This document shows positions 35,173 to 44,190 of a stretch of DNA of 64,000 nt, piece by piece. A model generated the notes under the pieces. It searched no databases. It saw only the letters and a list, made by a program, of their open reading frames with translations, and had not been told where the DNA came from. The translations under genes and the position numbers were made by a program. Source of the stretch: JAIXWP01 sp044371755 (GTDB taxonomy: Bacteria; Bacteroidota; Bacteroidia; Flavobacteriales_D; Sanyastnellaceae); assembly GCA_044371755.1 (NCBI GenBank), contig JBILSZ010000002.1:1-64000 (forward strand), written 5' to 3'. How positions within the stretch are numbered: the first letter of the stretch is position 1; each line of letters starts with the position of its first letter.

Positions 35173-36114
35173 ATGCCGCTGTTCCACCTGCTTATTGGTC
35201 TTTTATCCCTGTTGCCAGCAAAACAGCTCCCAAACCACACCCAAGAAAAAAGCTATATCCATGTTATACCCCTCAAAAGGGCAGGCAACCTCCTTCTCAT
35301 CGAAGCCACAGTTGATTCTATCACCGGCGACTTTATTCTCGATACAGGCGCTCCATACCCCGTAGTCAATTCCACATACTTCAGAAATCAATACACTGGC
35401 ACCAAACAATTAGCCGCAGGTGTGGGCGGCTCCGTGGTGACCTCGGAGCTCATTACTCTCAAAACACTTTCTTTTAGCGATATTCAACTCAATAATATCA
35501 TCGGTGATATCACCTCCCTCGCCCAACTCGAAAACAAAACAAAAACCAAAATCCTTGGCCTACTCGGAACAAGTGTCTTCTCCAAGTATATGATTCAGCT
35601 AGACGTCAATAAAAACCAGCTGATCTTGTTTGACCTCGATGAAGCGGGCAACCCCCTCGCTACTTTCCCTCCCGATTCCTCAGCCGCCTCACCTTTGAAT
35701 AAAAAACCAGCTATCAACATAAAATTCAAGTTGTGTGATAACAAAATAGTCGTTCCCGTCGATGTCGCCAATAAACAAATGAATTGGATTTTTGACACAG
35801 GGGCCGAAAGCAACGTGGTAGACGCTCTTTCAAGTAAAAAAATCCTAAAAGAATTCGTTGTATTGCGAAGAATCAATATGACCGGAACTACCGGCTCCAA
35901 ACAGGAAGTATTCCTGGGTTACTTCAATCAAATCAATGTTGGTGAACAATCTTTTCCTATGCAGCAAACCCTACTGGTAGGCATGCAAGAGCTCAATCAA
36001 ACATGCAGCGTTTTCATCGATGGAATACTTGGGTACAGTTTTTTCTCTCAGGGTATCGTAACGATGAATTTTATGACAAAGGATTTTTCACTTTATCTTT
36101 ATCTCTCAGAATGA
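35173..36114 (+). CDS. Retropepsin-like aspartyl protease, secreted
   Basis: 313 residues. A signal peptide (MPLFHLLIGLLSLLP) precedes two pepsin-like halves, each with the Asp-Thr-Gly motif: DTGAPY (D57) and DTGAES (D208). The two halves form one active site in this family, unlike the dimeric viral enzymes, and both aspartates are present. It should act in the periplasm or at the cell surface. It opens a tight operon with a four-CBM48 protein and a TlpA-like thioredoxin; its stop overlaps the next start (ATGA). Confidence 0.85.
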   Translation: MPLFHLLIGLLSLLPAKQLPNHTQEKSYIHVIPLKRAGNLLLIEATVDSITGDFILDTGAPYPVVNSTYFRNQYTGTKQLAAGVGGSVVTSELITLKTLSFSDIQLNNIIGDITSLAQLENKTKTKILGLLGTSVFSKYMIQLDVNKNQLILFDLDEAGNPLATFPPDSSAASPLNKKPAINIKFKLCDNKIVVPVDVANKQMNWIFDTGAESNVVDALSSKKILKEFVVLRRINMTGTTGSKQEVFLGYFNQINVGEQSFPMQQTLLVGMQELNQTCSVFIDGILGYSFFSQGIVTMNFMTKDFSLYLYLSE

Positions 36115-37532
36115 AAAAAGCCATTTTTCTCATATCTCTCATCTGTCTTTCAATACTCTTGAGGTCGCAAAATCTTTTTGTTCTAAAAGATGATGCTATG
36201 CACCTTAAGGTAATGCGCAATTGGTCACAGCCTGAGGCAGATAGCATACTTGCACTCTATGATATGAGTGGTCTCTCTTTTGACTCTCTAGTGAATAAAG
36301 GCACATTAGGAAGCTTCGCCAATGATGGCTGGTTGATTTCAAAAAGAACAAAAAAGTATATCAAGATTTCAAAAAAAATCAATCCGAATCCAGAAAGTCA
36401 ATGGGAAAATTTTAATTTCAATAATTACTGGAGCTCCGATTCTAGCTTGAATTCCAACTTATTTACAAAAAACGTTTACGGTTACAATCAATGGAAAAAG
36501 CAAAGTGTATTTGAAATCGGTGAAAAAACACGCTTCTACCTTTATGGCAACACAGCCGCTCAAGGAGTATTTTTGAGTGGAACTTTCAATAAATGGAGCA
36601 CTGGGAAAACAGAGATGATCAAATCAGAAGATGGATGGTACATCGATCTTGAGATACCCGCCGGCAGGCATGAGTACAAGTTTATTATTGACGGCTATTG
36701 GAAGCGTGACTTGAATAATCTGAATAAAACCTCTGATAACTGTGGAGATTTTAACTCCGTTTACTTTAAACCAAACCATACCTTTAGATACACTAACATC
36801 GCTGCAAAAACCGTCCTCCTAGCGGGAAGTTTTAATAACTGGGATGAGAAAAACACAGCTCTGCTTAAAGATGCCTCTGGCTGGTTTCTGCCTGTTTTCC
36901 TCCCTGATGGCGATTACACATATAAGTTTATCATAGATGGCAATTGGCTGTGTGACCCAGCTAATCCCAAGCGTGTTCCTAACGAACACAATACCGATAA
37001 TTCTTTTCTTGAAATTGGTGTTAAATCAGAGGTCATTTTTTCTTTAGATGGTTTTACAAATGCTCAAAACGTAATACTTACAGGCTCTTTCAATGGATGG
37101 AATGAAGATGAAATTAAAATGAAGCGAACTGATAATGGCTGGGTATCATCATTACAACTTCGTGCTGGATTTTACACTTATAAATTTATAATTGATGGCA
37201 ATTGGTTTGCAAATCCCAACTCCCCTAGATTTCCCAGTTCGGTAGATGGAGAAGTGGACAACTGGATGGTTGTCAATCCCAATTATAATTTCACTATAAC
37301 AGGTTTCGAAAATGCAAACTCTGTAGCTATTACAGGCAGCTTTCTCAATTGGAATGAGACGGGGCTTAGCATGTATAAAAAAGACAATACGTGGATACTT
37401 CCCTTCTATTTACCACAAGGAAAGATTACATATAAATATATTGTAGACGGCCAATGGATGATTGATCCTGGCAATCCGCAATATGAAGAGAACGAATTCA
37501 ACACTGGCAACTCAGTATTATGGATAGAATGA
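36111..37532 (+). CDS. Secreted protein with four tandem glycogen-binding-like (CBM48/AMPK) domains
   Basis: About 473 residues from the ATG at 36111. A signal peptide is followed by a ~120-residue region and four related modules that begin near residues 141, 224, 309 and 393, each with a core such as GSFNNWDE/GTFNKWST and YKFIIDGNW. This is the starch/glycogen-binding E-set fold of AMPK beta and branching enzymes. Four in a row in a secreted protein suggest polysaccharide capture, but no catalytic glycosidase domain is visible. It overlaps both neighbours by 4 bases. Confidence 0.85.
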   Translation: MKKAIFLISLICLSILLRSQNLFVLKDDAMHLKVMRNWSQPEADSILALYDMSGLSFDSLVNKGTLGSFANDGWLISKRTKKYIKISKKINPNPESQWENFNFNNYWSSDSSLNSNLFTKNVYGYNQWKKQSVFEIGEKTRFYLYGNTAAQGVFLSGTFNKWSTGKTEMIKSEDGWYIDLEIPAGRHEYKFIIDGYWKRDLNNLNKTSDNCGDFNSVYFKPNHTFRYTNIAAKTVLLAGSFNNWDEKNTALLKDASGWFLPVFLPDGDYTYKFIIDGNWLCDPANPKRVPNEHNTDNSFLEIGVKSEVIFSLDGFTNAQNVILTGSFNGWNEDEIKMKRTDNGWVSSLQLRAGFYTYKFIIDGNWFANPNSPRFPSSVDGEVDNWMVVNPNYNFTITGFENANSVAITGSFLNWNETGLSMYKKDNTWILPFYLPQGKITYKYIVDGQWMIDPGNPQYEENEFNTGNSVLWIE

Positions 37533-38887
37533 GAATAGCAATAATGACTATGGTTCAAATACTATTGAGCCTTCATGTAATTGCGCAAGATTTCAAAATT
37601 TCAGGAAAAATTGAAGGACTTCCAAACCAAAAAGGAATCATTATTCTTGAATATTGGAATGAAGATAGTTGGAAACAATGCGCCAATGCCACCTTCGACA
37701 ATGAAGGAAAATTTGCAATTCCCGACAAATGCAATCATGCTGGACAATATCGCCTTCGACTGAGCGCGGATCCAAAAAGATGGGCCGACTTCATTTTAAT
37801 CGAAAATCAAACAGTCGCAAATTTGAATCTCAATATTGAAGACTTCAAAATGAGAGCACTCTCAATAGGAGGAACAAAAGAAACACAAGGCTATTACAAC
37901 ACAATGGAAAGTTATGCCAATTTCTTACTCAACCCCGACTCTCTAAAGCGCAATAGTCGTGAGCGACTTTTAATGGAAAAAGTATTTTCTGAACGCTTGC
38001 AAAACGCCCGACTAAATGCTTACCCACAAACAATCACAGCAGATATTGTAATCCCGTGTATCACACGTCCTATTTGTCCCTTTGTTGAAAATGAAAATAT
38101 ACCCATTGATTCTGTTCTTCGCTGGTATGCAAAATTTGGACTAGACAATATTCCGTTTAAAGATCCAAGAATACTTAAGCACTTTGGACTTGTACGTTCA
38201 CTGAATTATCATTTTCAATATTTCTATGACCTACAAAAATTTACTGATTATATCGATCAAGTAATGGTCAAAGCAATGGCAAATGAAGAGGTCGAAGCGT
38301 TCACATTTCGTTTTCTTTTGGATAAAATGCTAGATTATAAAAGCGAAGAAGGACTATCTCACTTGCTCACTTGGTATGTAAGCGATTGCACCGACAATAC
38401 ACATGTCGAAGACGCAACCAAAAACTTGATTACTGCTTTAGAGAAAAACAAACCGGGAAGCTCAATTGAAAATCTAAAACTACCGCGTTTAGAAGATGAA
38501 AAAAATGTAGAGCTGAAAGAAGTCTTTTCAAAAAATAAAATTACCATAATAATGTTTTGGCGATCCAACTGCAGTCACTGCAAAGAGTTCGAACCAGAGC
38601 TTCAATCCATCTATAAAAAGTATAATCCTCAAGGTATAGAGGTATATGCGATCGGAACTGATAAAATCAAAGAGGATTGGATTGCAAGTGCGAAGGAAAA
38701 GAATAGTCCATGGATTCATGTTTTTTTATCGTATGATTCTCGTAAAGATTTCAGCAAAAGATTTCCAGTACCCAGCACTCCCACTTTAATCGCTGTCGAC
38801 CAAGATGGAAAAATACTTCGAAGACTTATTATGCGAAGTAAATTAGAAGAAACCATAGAAGAAATGCTTAAAGAAATCAATCCCTAA
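37529..38887 (+). CDS. TlpA-type thioredoxin-like protein with DUF4369-like head
   Basis: 452 residues from the ATG at 37529, which overlaps the previous stop; an ATG at 37520 is the alternative. A signal peptide precedes a DUF4369-like beta domain (about 22-120), a helical middle and a C-terminal thioredoxin fold (about 330-450). Its redox motif is CSHC (near residue 348), with cis-Pro in PSTPTL. This is a secreted disulfide or reductive-maturation protein. The next gene follows after 2 bases. Confidence 0.85.
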   Translation: MRIAIMTMVQILLSLHVIAQDFKISGKIEGLPNQKGIIILEYWNEDSWKQCANATFDNEGKFAIPDKCNHAGQYRLRLSADPKRWADFILIENQTVANLNLNIEDFKMRALSIGGTKETQGYYNTMESYANFLLNPDSLKRNSRERLLMEKVFSERLQNARLNAYPQTITADIVIPCITRPICPFVENENIPIDSVLRWYAKFGLDNIPFKDPRILKHFGLVRSLNYHFQYFYDLQKFTDYIDQVMVKAMANEEVEAFTFRFLLDKMLDYKSEEGLSHLLTWYVSDCTDNTHVEDATKNLITALEKNKPGSSIENLKLPRLEDEKNVELKEVFSKNKITIIMFWRSNCSHCKEFEPELQSIYKKYNPQGIEVYAIGTDKIKEDWIASAKEKNSPWIHVFLSYDSRKDFSKRFPVPSTPTLIAVDQDGKILRRLIMRSKLEETIEEMLKEINP

Positions 38888-38889
38888 TT

Positions 38890-39300
38890 ATGTCAGATAA
38901 TAAAAACTTACTAATACAAGATACCATTCACGCCGTAGGTGAGTTCCACGATGCCTTTGGAATACCAAATCGATATACACCTATTGGAGAACTTTCGGAA
39001 AAAGAATATACGCTTCGATTCAATCTAATGAAAGAAGAAAACGAAGAATATCTTGAAGCAGCTAAAAATGGCGATCTAGTAGAGATAGCAGACGCCCTTG
39101 GTGATATGCTATACATTCTTTGCGGAACGCTAAACGCTCACGGCCTTCAATCAAAAATTGAAGAAGTATTTACCGAAATTCATCGCAGCAACATGAGTAA
39201 GCTCGATGAAAATGGTAAGCCCATCTATCGAGAAGACGGAAAAGTGATGAAATCTGAACGCTACTTTAAGCCAAACATCGCTGCCATCTTAAACAAGTAA
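38890..39300 (+). CDS. MazG-like nucleoside triphosphate pyrophosphohydrolase
   Basis: 136 residues. The ExxE motif (KEENEEYLEA, about residues 54-63) and the DALGDMLYIL motif (about 72-82) are the metal ligands of the all-alpha MazG/HisE fold. It ends in HRSNMSKLDENGKPIYREDG, common in the standalone family. It would hydrolyse an NTP or a related pyrophosphate and is cytosolic. It sits 2 bases after the TlpA gene and 6 bases before a GT39-like gene, so it may be operonic by chance. Its substrate is unknown. Confidence 0.85.
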   Translation: MSDNKNLLIQDTIHAVGEFHDAFGIPNRYTPIGELSEKEYTLRFNLMKEENEEYLEAAKNGDLVEIADALGDMLYILCGTLNAHGLQSKIEEVFTEIHRSNMSKLDENGKPIYREDGKVMKSERYFKPNIAAILNK

Positions 39301-39306
39301 ATTGAT

Positions 39307-40764
39307 ATGCAAAATATCCGATATGTTTTATTCCTCGCGGTCACAGCAGTTCTCCTCGGAGCACTTGGCTATTTTGCAACGTTCTCAAAACTCCCCGATG
39401 GAATTCACTTCATTCGCCAAGCGGATAGTCTTTCTTTTGTGCTCAATTACTTATTCTTCCATGACGATTTCTTTAAACCTACCAACTTCAATCTCATTTC
39501 TGAGCAAGGAAAAGCCGCGAGTGAATTTCCAATAATATATTTTTTAGTGGCCAAAGCCCAAGCCTTGTGGAATCAGCCTGCAATGCTACTTCGCATCGCT
39601 CATGCTTTGATTTTTTTTGGAGGACTGCAAGTATTTTTCATCCAATTATTTAAAAATAAAATACCACTACTAATAGCCATACTGGCCACCTTGACCCTCT
39701 GCACATCTACAATAGTCTTATACTACAGCAATAACTATCTTCCAGATATAGCAGCGCTCGGGCTAACATTGGCCGGTGTTGCTTTAAGCCTCCATACTGA
39801 AAAAAAACAAGTCTTAATTGCTATTGAACTCTTCACTTTGGCTGCCTTGATTAAAATTACTTACGCCATATATCCACTCGCATTCTTGGCGGTTATGTTT
39901 CTTTTCAAAAAACACTACTCCTTCAGCACTCGGTACAAGGTAATATACTCCTTCATTTTTTTCACACCTATACTGTCATGGTGGATGTACGTTCACTATT
40001 ACAATCAGGGAGTTGAAAATACATATTACGCAAATAGAGCTATTCCTATTTGGGAAACCCCGCAAGAACAGATCTCCGCTACTACGGATTTGATATTGAA
40101 TTATTGGAAAAACAGCTACTATCCACCAGCAACTCAACTCATGCTTTTCTGTATGCTAGGTGCCTTTATTTTTTTCTTTAAAAGAATTGAATCGTTTAAA
40201 AAACTGTATTTCGGATTGGTATTGGCAGGCCTTGTTTGTTTTGTAATATTATTTTATCAAAAATTTCACGATCATGACTACTATTTTATGATCGTAATAC
40301 CTGCAATTGCTCTTCTCTTTCAGGCTGTAATACCTCAGCTTGTTTCCTTTTGTAAGACAAAGTATTTGAAAGCTGGACTCTATTTGTTCTTTCTAGCTCC
40401 TTTCATTATGAGCTATCGGTATGTATGGATAAAAATACCGAATCGATGGCAAACTGAAAACTACCTTCAAAGTCATCATGCTTCTTTGGAAGTAATGGTT
40501 TCCAAGCTTAACCAAGAAGATCCGGAACACTTGCAAAAAATACTTGTTGTGGGCGACTCAACTATGAATGGTACGCTTTATCAATTGCAACGCAAAGGAT
40601 TTTCTTTTCCAATCATTCCTGTGAATGAAGGTGAGGTTATTTCTAAAGAAATTATTGAAACCGTAGATTGGATTGTTTATTTGAAAAAACCTGGATCTAT
40701 GCAATCCGCGTTACCTTTCTCAAATATTCCCGAGGGTGAATTTCCGCAATTGGTGAAAAATTAA
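39307..40764 (+). CDS. GT39/ArnT-like multi-pass membrane glycosyltransferase
   Basis: 485 residues with about ten hydrophobic helices and a soluble C-terminal tail. The first loop (HFIRQADSLSFVLNYLFFHDDFF) resembles the Asp-containing active-site loop of dolichyl/undecaprenyl-phosphate-sugar-dependent enzymes. It would move a sugar from a lipid carrier to an acceptor on the periplasmic face. A related gene lies at the right edge of the window (62.6-64 kb). Its last 4 bases overlap the stop of the convergent secreted-protein gene. Confidence 0.65.
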   Translation: MQNIRYVLFLAVTAVLLGALGYFATFSKLPDGIHFIRQADSLSFVLNYLFFHDDFFKPTNFNLISEQGKAASEFPIIYFLVAKAQALWNQPAMLLRIAHALIFFGGLQVFFIQLFKNKIPLLIAILATLTLCTSTIVLYYSNNYLPDIAALGLTLAGVALSLHTEKKQVLIAIELFTLAALIKITYAIYPLAFLAVMFLFKKHYSFSTRYKVIYSFIFFTPILSWWMYVHYYNQGVENTYYANRAIPIWETPQEQISATTDLILNYWKNSYYPPATQLMLFCMLGAFIFFFKRIESFKKLYFGLVLAGLVCFVILFYQKFHDHDYYFMIVIPAIALLFQAVIPQLVSFCKTKYLKAGLYLFFLAPFIMSYRYVWIKIPNRWQTENYLQSHHASLEVMVSKLNQEDPEHLQKILVVGDSTMNGTLYQLQRKGFSFPIIPVNEGEVISKEIIETVDWIVYLKKPGSMQSALPFSNIPEGEFPQLVKN

Positions 40765-42116
40765 AACAGTCTCTTTTCCACCAAAATTTCTCCATTGGTG
40801 AAATGCGTTACTTGTAGATAGAATTGGTTGTAGCTTCCCGTGGGTTCGCACTTTCTGCCCATCAAATCAAAATATTCAACACGATCTATATCTTTTGCGA
40901 CTTGATCCAAATCATCCACGCTTACAATCAAACAATCGTTATTCAAGTCAAAAATTTGTTGATATTCACCAAACGTAATTTCCGAAAGTTTGAGCAATAT
41001 CGTTTCGCCTGTTTCTCCATTATAACTGAAGCCAGTACCAACACAATAAAGCTCTCCTGTGGGTGTGAAAATTGAATTAACAAAATAATCATCTTCCTCA
41101 CCACCGAAAGTAGGAGCTCCCACAAAGATCCCATCTAAATTTAGAATCATTACGAAAGCATCTTTTTTCCCAGCTCCAGCAAATTTCAAATACCCTGGTA
41201 AAATGATAAAATCTTGTGTGACATATACGCTAGAGTAGCCAAAATCATCTGTGGCACCAATACCAGCTACCATCATCTGGTTTCCTTCGTTATCATATCT
41301 AGCGTAGTACCCGCTGATATAATCGACTAAATCAATTTCACCTGCGACATGCATTAAACCTTGTGCATCAAAGAAAATATCGTTTACAACTACATTCCCT
41401 TGTAGATCTGAGACCGACAAATTGCTAGCGTTTAAGGTCGCACTATTAAGCTTAACAACTACCGACTCATTTTGAAAAGATGTTTCATTCAAGGTATTCT
41501 CTAGATAAGAAGCAACATAAATATCTTGCCCCAAAACCTCGAGTGCGGATGGAATTCTACCCATCAATGCATTTCCAGTTTCAATATAATTAAACTCATT
41601 CGACCCGAGATAATGCAAAAGTTTAAAGCGATTTAAACTAGAGAAATCTTCAATCAATATAAGTGGGGTTTCCTCCAACAAGTCCATTTTTAGAGCAACT
41701 TGCCATGATGGCGCTTCATGAGAAGTATAATCGGTAAGCGCTCCATCCGATGCTATACTCATGATAAATACATCATATCCATCACTGTTTGCATGCAATT
41801 GTGTACCGCAAATAAAAATTTCATTATTGCTATTAATGGCCATTGCCACAGGTTGTTCAATTGCGGGTGTACCGTAGACATTTGACCAAATACAATTAAG
41901 CTCACTGTCCATGCATGTTAGGACGACATCTGTATGCGATGAGAACGCCGCATTGGTCGAAGATAAAACGTAAATAAAGCCATTATTATCCAATGCAATA
42001 TCCTTTCCCTCTTCTACATTCTGCGTGCCGATGGTCTTAAAAATAGACAAAGGCAATTCACCTCCCGCCAGTAGCGTCAAAGGAAAAGACATCAGGAAAA
42101 GGAACATTGTTTTCAT
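40761..42116 (-). CDS. Secreted beta-propeller-like protein with possible T9SS C-terminus
   Basis: 451 residues with a signal peptide (to about LLAGG). Repeated blocks such as DVVLTCMDSELNCIWS and DVFIMSIASDGALTDYT resemble SBBP-type beta-propeller proteins. The last ~35 residues (VEYFDLMGRKCEP to EILVEKRLF) look like a short T9SS type A sorting segment, which is tentative. The ATG overlaps the stop of kdsA by 4 bases (ATGA), tying it to the dapF-to-kdsA operon. Its role is unknown. Confidence 0.65.
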   Translation of the reverse strand: MKTMFLFLMSFPLTLLAGGELPLSIFKTIGTQNVEEGKDIALDNNGFIYVLSSTNAAFSSHTDVVLTCMDSELNCIWSNVYGTPAIEQPVAMAINSNNEIFICGTQLHANSDGYDVFIMSIASDGALTDYTSHEAPSWQVALKMDLLEETPLILIEDFSSLNRFKLLHYLGSNEFNYIETGNALMGRIPSALEVLGQDIYVASYLENTLNETSFQNESVVVKLNSATLNASNLSVSDLQGNVVVNDIFFDAQGLMHVAGEIDLVDYISGYYARYDNEGNQMMVAGIGATDDFGYSSVYVTQDFIILPGYLKFAGAGKKDAFVMILNLDGIFVGAPTFGGEEDDYFVNSIFTPTGELYCVGTGFSYNGETGETILLKLSEITFGEYQQIFDLNNDCLIVSVDDLDQVAKDIDRVEYFDLMGRKCEPTGSYNQFYLQVTHFTNGEILVEKRLF

Positions 42117-42922
42117 CGTATAGCTCTTCTAACTTTTATTAAACGTTCTAAAAGACCTTCTAATAACTCCAACCTCAACATATTTGCGCCATCGCTTTTT
42201 GCAACGGCTGGATTGGGATGTGTTTCAATGAACAGTCCGTCTACTCCTACGGCAACAGCGGCTTTTGCAATTGTTTCAATGAGTTCTGGTTTTCCACCAG
42301 TAACACCAGAACTTTGATTGGGCTGTTGCAAACTGTGCGTGCAGTCCATAATGGTTGGAGCATATTGCTGCATCACTGGAAGCCCTCTAAAGTCTACTAC
42401 CAAATCTTGATAGCCGAAAGTAGTGCCGCGCTCGGTCAACCAAATTTTTTCATTGCCCGATTCTTTAATCTTATTTACTGCGTGTTGCATGGACTCAGCA
42501 GACAAGAACTGCCCTTTCTTTACATTGACTACTCTGCCAGTTTTAGCTGCTGCCTGCAAAATATCTGTTTGTCTGCACAAGAACGCAGGCACTTGTAAAA
42601 TATCCACATATTCTGCGGCCATATAAGCCTCTTCTGCGGAGTGAAAATCGGTAGTAACCGGCAGCTTAAAATGATCGGCCACTTTGCGAAGAATCCTTAG
42701 TCCTTCTTCGTCACCGATTCCTGTAAACGAATCGCCTCTGGAGCGATTCGCCTTTCGATAGGACGCCTTGAAAATATAGGGTATCTCTAGACGATCGGTG
42801 ATCGCTTTTACCTTTTCTGCAATTTCAAACACCAGTTCTTCACTCTCAACGACACATGGGCCGGCGATTAGAAAAAACTGATCTTTGTCTGTATACTTAA
42901 TATTTGGAATTTGACTTAACAT
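42113..42922 (-). CDS. kdsA: 3-deoxy-8-phosphooctulonate synthase
   Basis: 269 residues, normal length. It has the GPCVVESEE start, FKASYRKANRS, TDFHSAEEAY, and TERGTTFGYQDLVVDFR, and a C-terminal THPNPAVAKSDGANML. It condenses phosphoenolpyruvate with arabinose 5-phosphate to give Kdo-8-P, the Kdo precursor of lipopolysaccharide. It lies in a minus-strand run after a DUF5723-like gene (32-base gap) and overlaps the secreted gene downstream. No unusual change is visible. Confidence 0.96.
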   Translation of the reverse strand: MLSQIPNIKYTDKDQFFLIAGPCVVESEELVFEIAEKVKAITDRLEIPYIFKASYRKANRSRGDSFTGIGDEEGLRILRKVADHFKLPVTTDFHSAEEAYMAAEYVDILQVPAFLCRQTDILQAAAKTGRVVNVKKGQFLSAESMQHAVNKIKESGNEKIWLTERGTTFGYQDLVVDFRGLPVMQQYAPTIMDCTHSLQQPNQSSGVTGGKPELIETIAKAAVAVGVDGLFIETHPNPAVAKSDGANMLRLELLEGLLERLIKVRRAIR

Positions 42923-42954
42923 CTCTTTTTTTTTACAAAGTAATTATCTAACTT

Positions 42955-44190
42955 TTATAGCACCAACGAAAATCCTAAGAACGCGCTACCGCCACGTGCC
43001 TGTGCTGACATCACACCAAATAAATGTTGCGTTCCAGCTCTTAAAAACAATTTTTCACCCAAGAGATATTGCATCTCTAAACCAACCGCCAATCGTCCAT
43101 AGCCACCATAGTTGAGGCGTTCGGTCAGCATTAATCCCTTTGCCACAAAATGATTGTATCCAAGTGAAACCAGCGGCAAGGCAGCATAGTTTGGTTGGAG
43201 CATTATACCTGCTTCATAACTGCTTTTAGAATTGATTTTTTTTATCATCCTAAACTGAATAGATCCGGGTAATGCACGCCACTTGCTAATTCGCTCTCCA
43301 GATATACCTAGTGTGTCTTGCCAAGATGGCAATTCAATACTATCGGCGCTTACATTCAGTATATCACCTATTTCAATACCATCCCAAGTAAAAACAGAAT
43401 CAGCCGCGTAATGAATACTATTCTGCCAATGCGTATATCCAATGTTTCTAACTGAAATAGCAAAAAAACCTTGATCCTTCTTCATTGGAATATTCAAATC
43501 TGCATCAATACAAAAACCTTGTCCGCGAGAGGTGAATGCTCCTGACTTGGTGGTATCCGCTTGTTCATAGGTAGCATCATAATCCAAACTTGTAACGCCC
43601 GATGTTGGTGAAGTGAACCAACGTGCCCTATCTACTTGCAAATTCAAATAATTTATTCCCGAGACATACGACAATCGAATTGCGCTCAAATTTTCTTTAT
43701 TAAAAATCCCTATTCCAAACTTTTGAAAACTCTGAAGCTGTCCATACATCTTTCCGAAGTCTAGCGTGTCACCCGCGGAACGGGCATTTCCAAAATATAC
43801 CAAATCAAAAAAGTCCTTTCCAAAATATAAGTTAGTTGCTGAAACATGCGAAACTCCACCAGTAAGTCCCCACTGCTGACTTCCAAATACGGAATCAACA
43901 AATGAATATACAGTCAACTCTCCCATCAAAGATGCTCCGACACGATTATAATCTTCCATATTCTGAAAAAGAAGATTTTTTTGTTCTCGCCCGATGTGAC
44001 CTCCGATGGTCATCTCTGATAGCCACTCATTGTTCAGGCTGTTCGAACCCCATGAGGCCTCAGCTCCGAGATGTAAAATTTGCTTCGTATTTTCAGGTAT
44101 GCCTTTTAACAGCCAATAAGAATGGGTTTGACTTATTGTATAATTTACAATAAGCAAAGAGCTTGTTATGAGTATAATTAACTTTTTCAT
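42955..44190 (-). CDS. DUF5723-like outer-membrane-type protein
   Basis: 411 residues with a signal peptide (to about TISQ). The N-terminus (HSYWLLKGIPENTKQILHL) and alternating beta strands to the end (RAGTQHLFGVMSAQARGG) resemble Bacteroidota DUF5723 proteins, which may form outer-membrane barrels. The assignment is tentative. The ATG overlaps the stop of the upstream lipoprotein gene by 4 bases, so the two may work together. No catalytic motif is seen. Confidence 0.65.
   Translation of the reverse strand: MKKLIILITSSLLIVNYTISQTHSYWLLKGIPENTKQILHLGAEASWGSNSLNNEWLSEMTIGGHIGREQKNLLFQNMEDYNRVGASLMGELTVYSFVDSVFGSQQWGLTGGVSHVSATNLYFGKDFFDLVYFGNARSAGDTLDFGKMYGQLQSFQKFGIGIFNKENLSAIRLSYVSGINYLNLQVDRARWFTSPTSGVTSLDYDATYEQADTTKSGAFTSRGQGFCIDADLNIPMKKDQGFFAISVRNIGYTHWQNSIHYAADSVFTWDGIEIGDILNVSADSIELPSWQDTLGISGERISKWRALPGSIQFRMIKKINSKSSYEAGIMLQPNYAALPLVSLGYNHFVAKGLMLTERLNYGGYGRLAVGLEMQYLLGEKLFLRAGTQHLFGVMSAQARGGSAFLGFSLVL

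Noticed and set aside
36003..36110. Longer N-terminus for the four-CBM48 protein
   Set aside because: It would overlap the retropepsin gene by over 100 bases; the ATG at 36111 begins a clear signal peptide and overlaps the stop codon.
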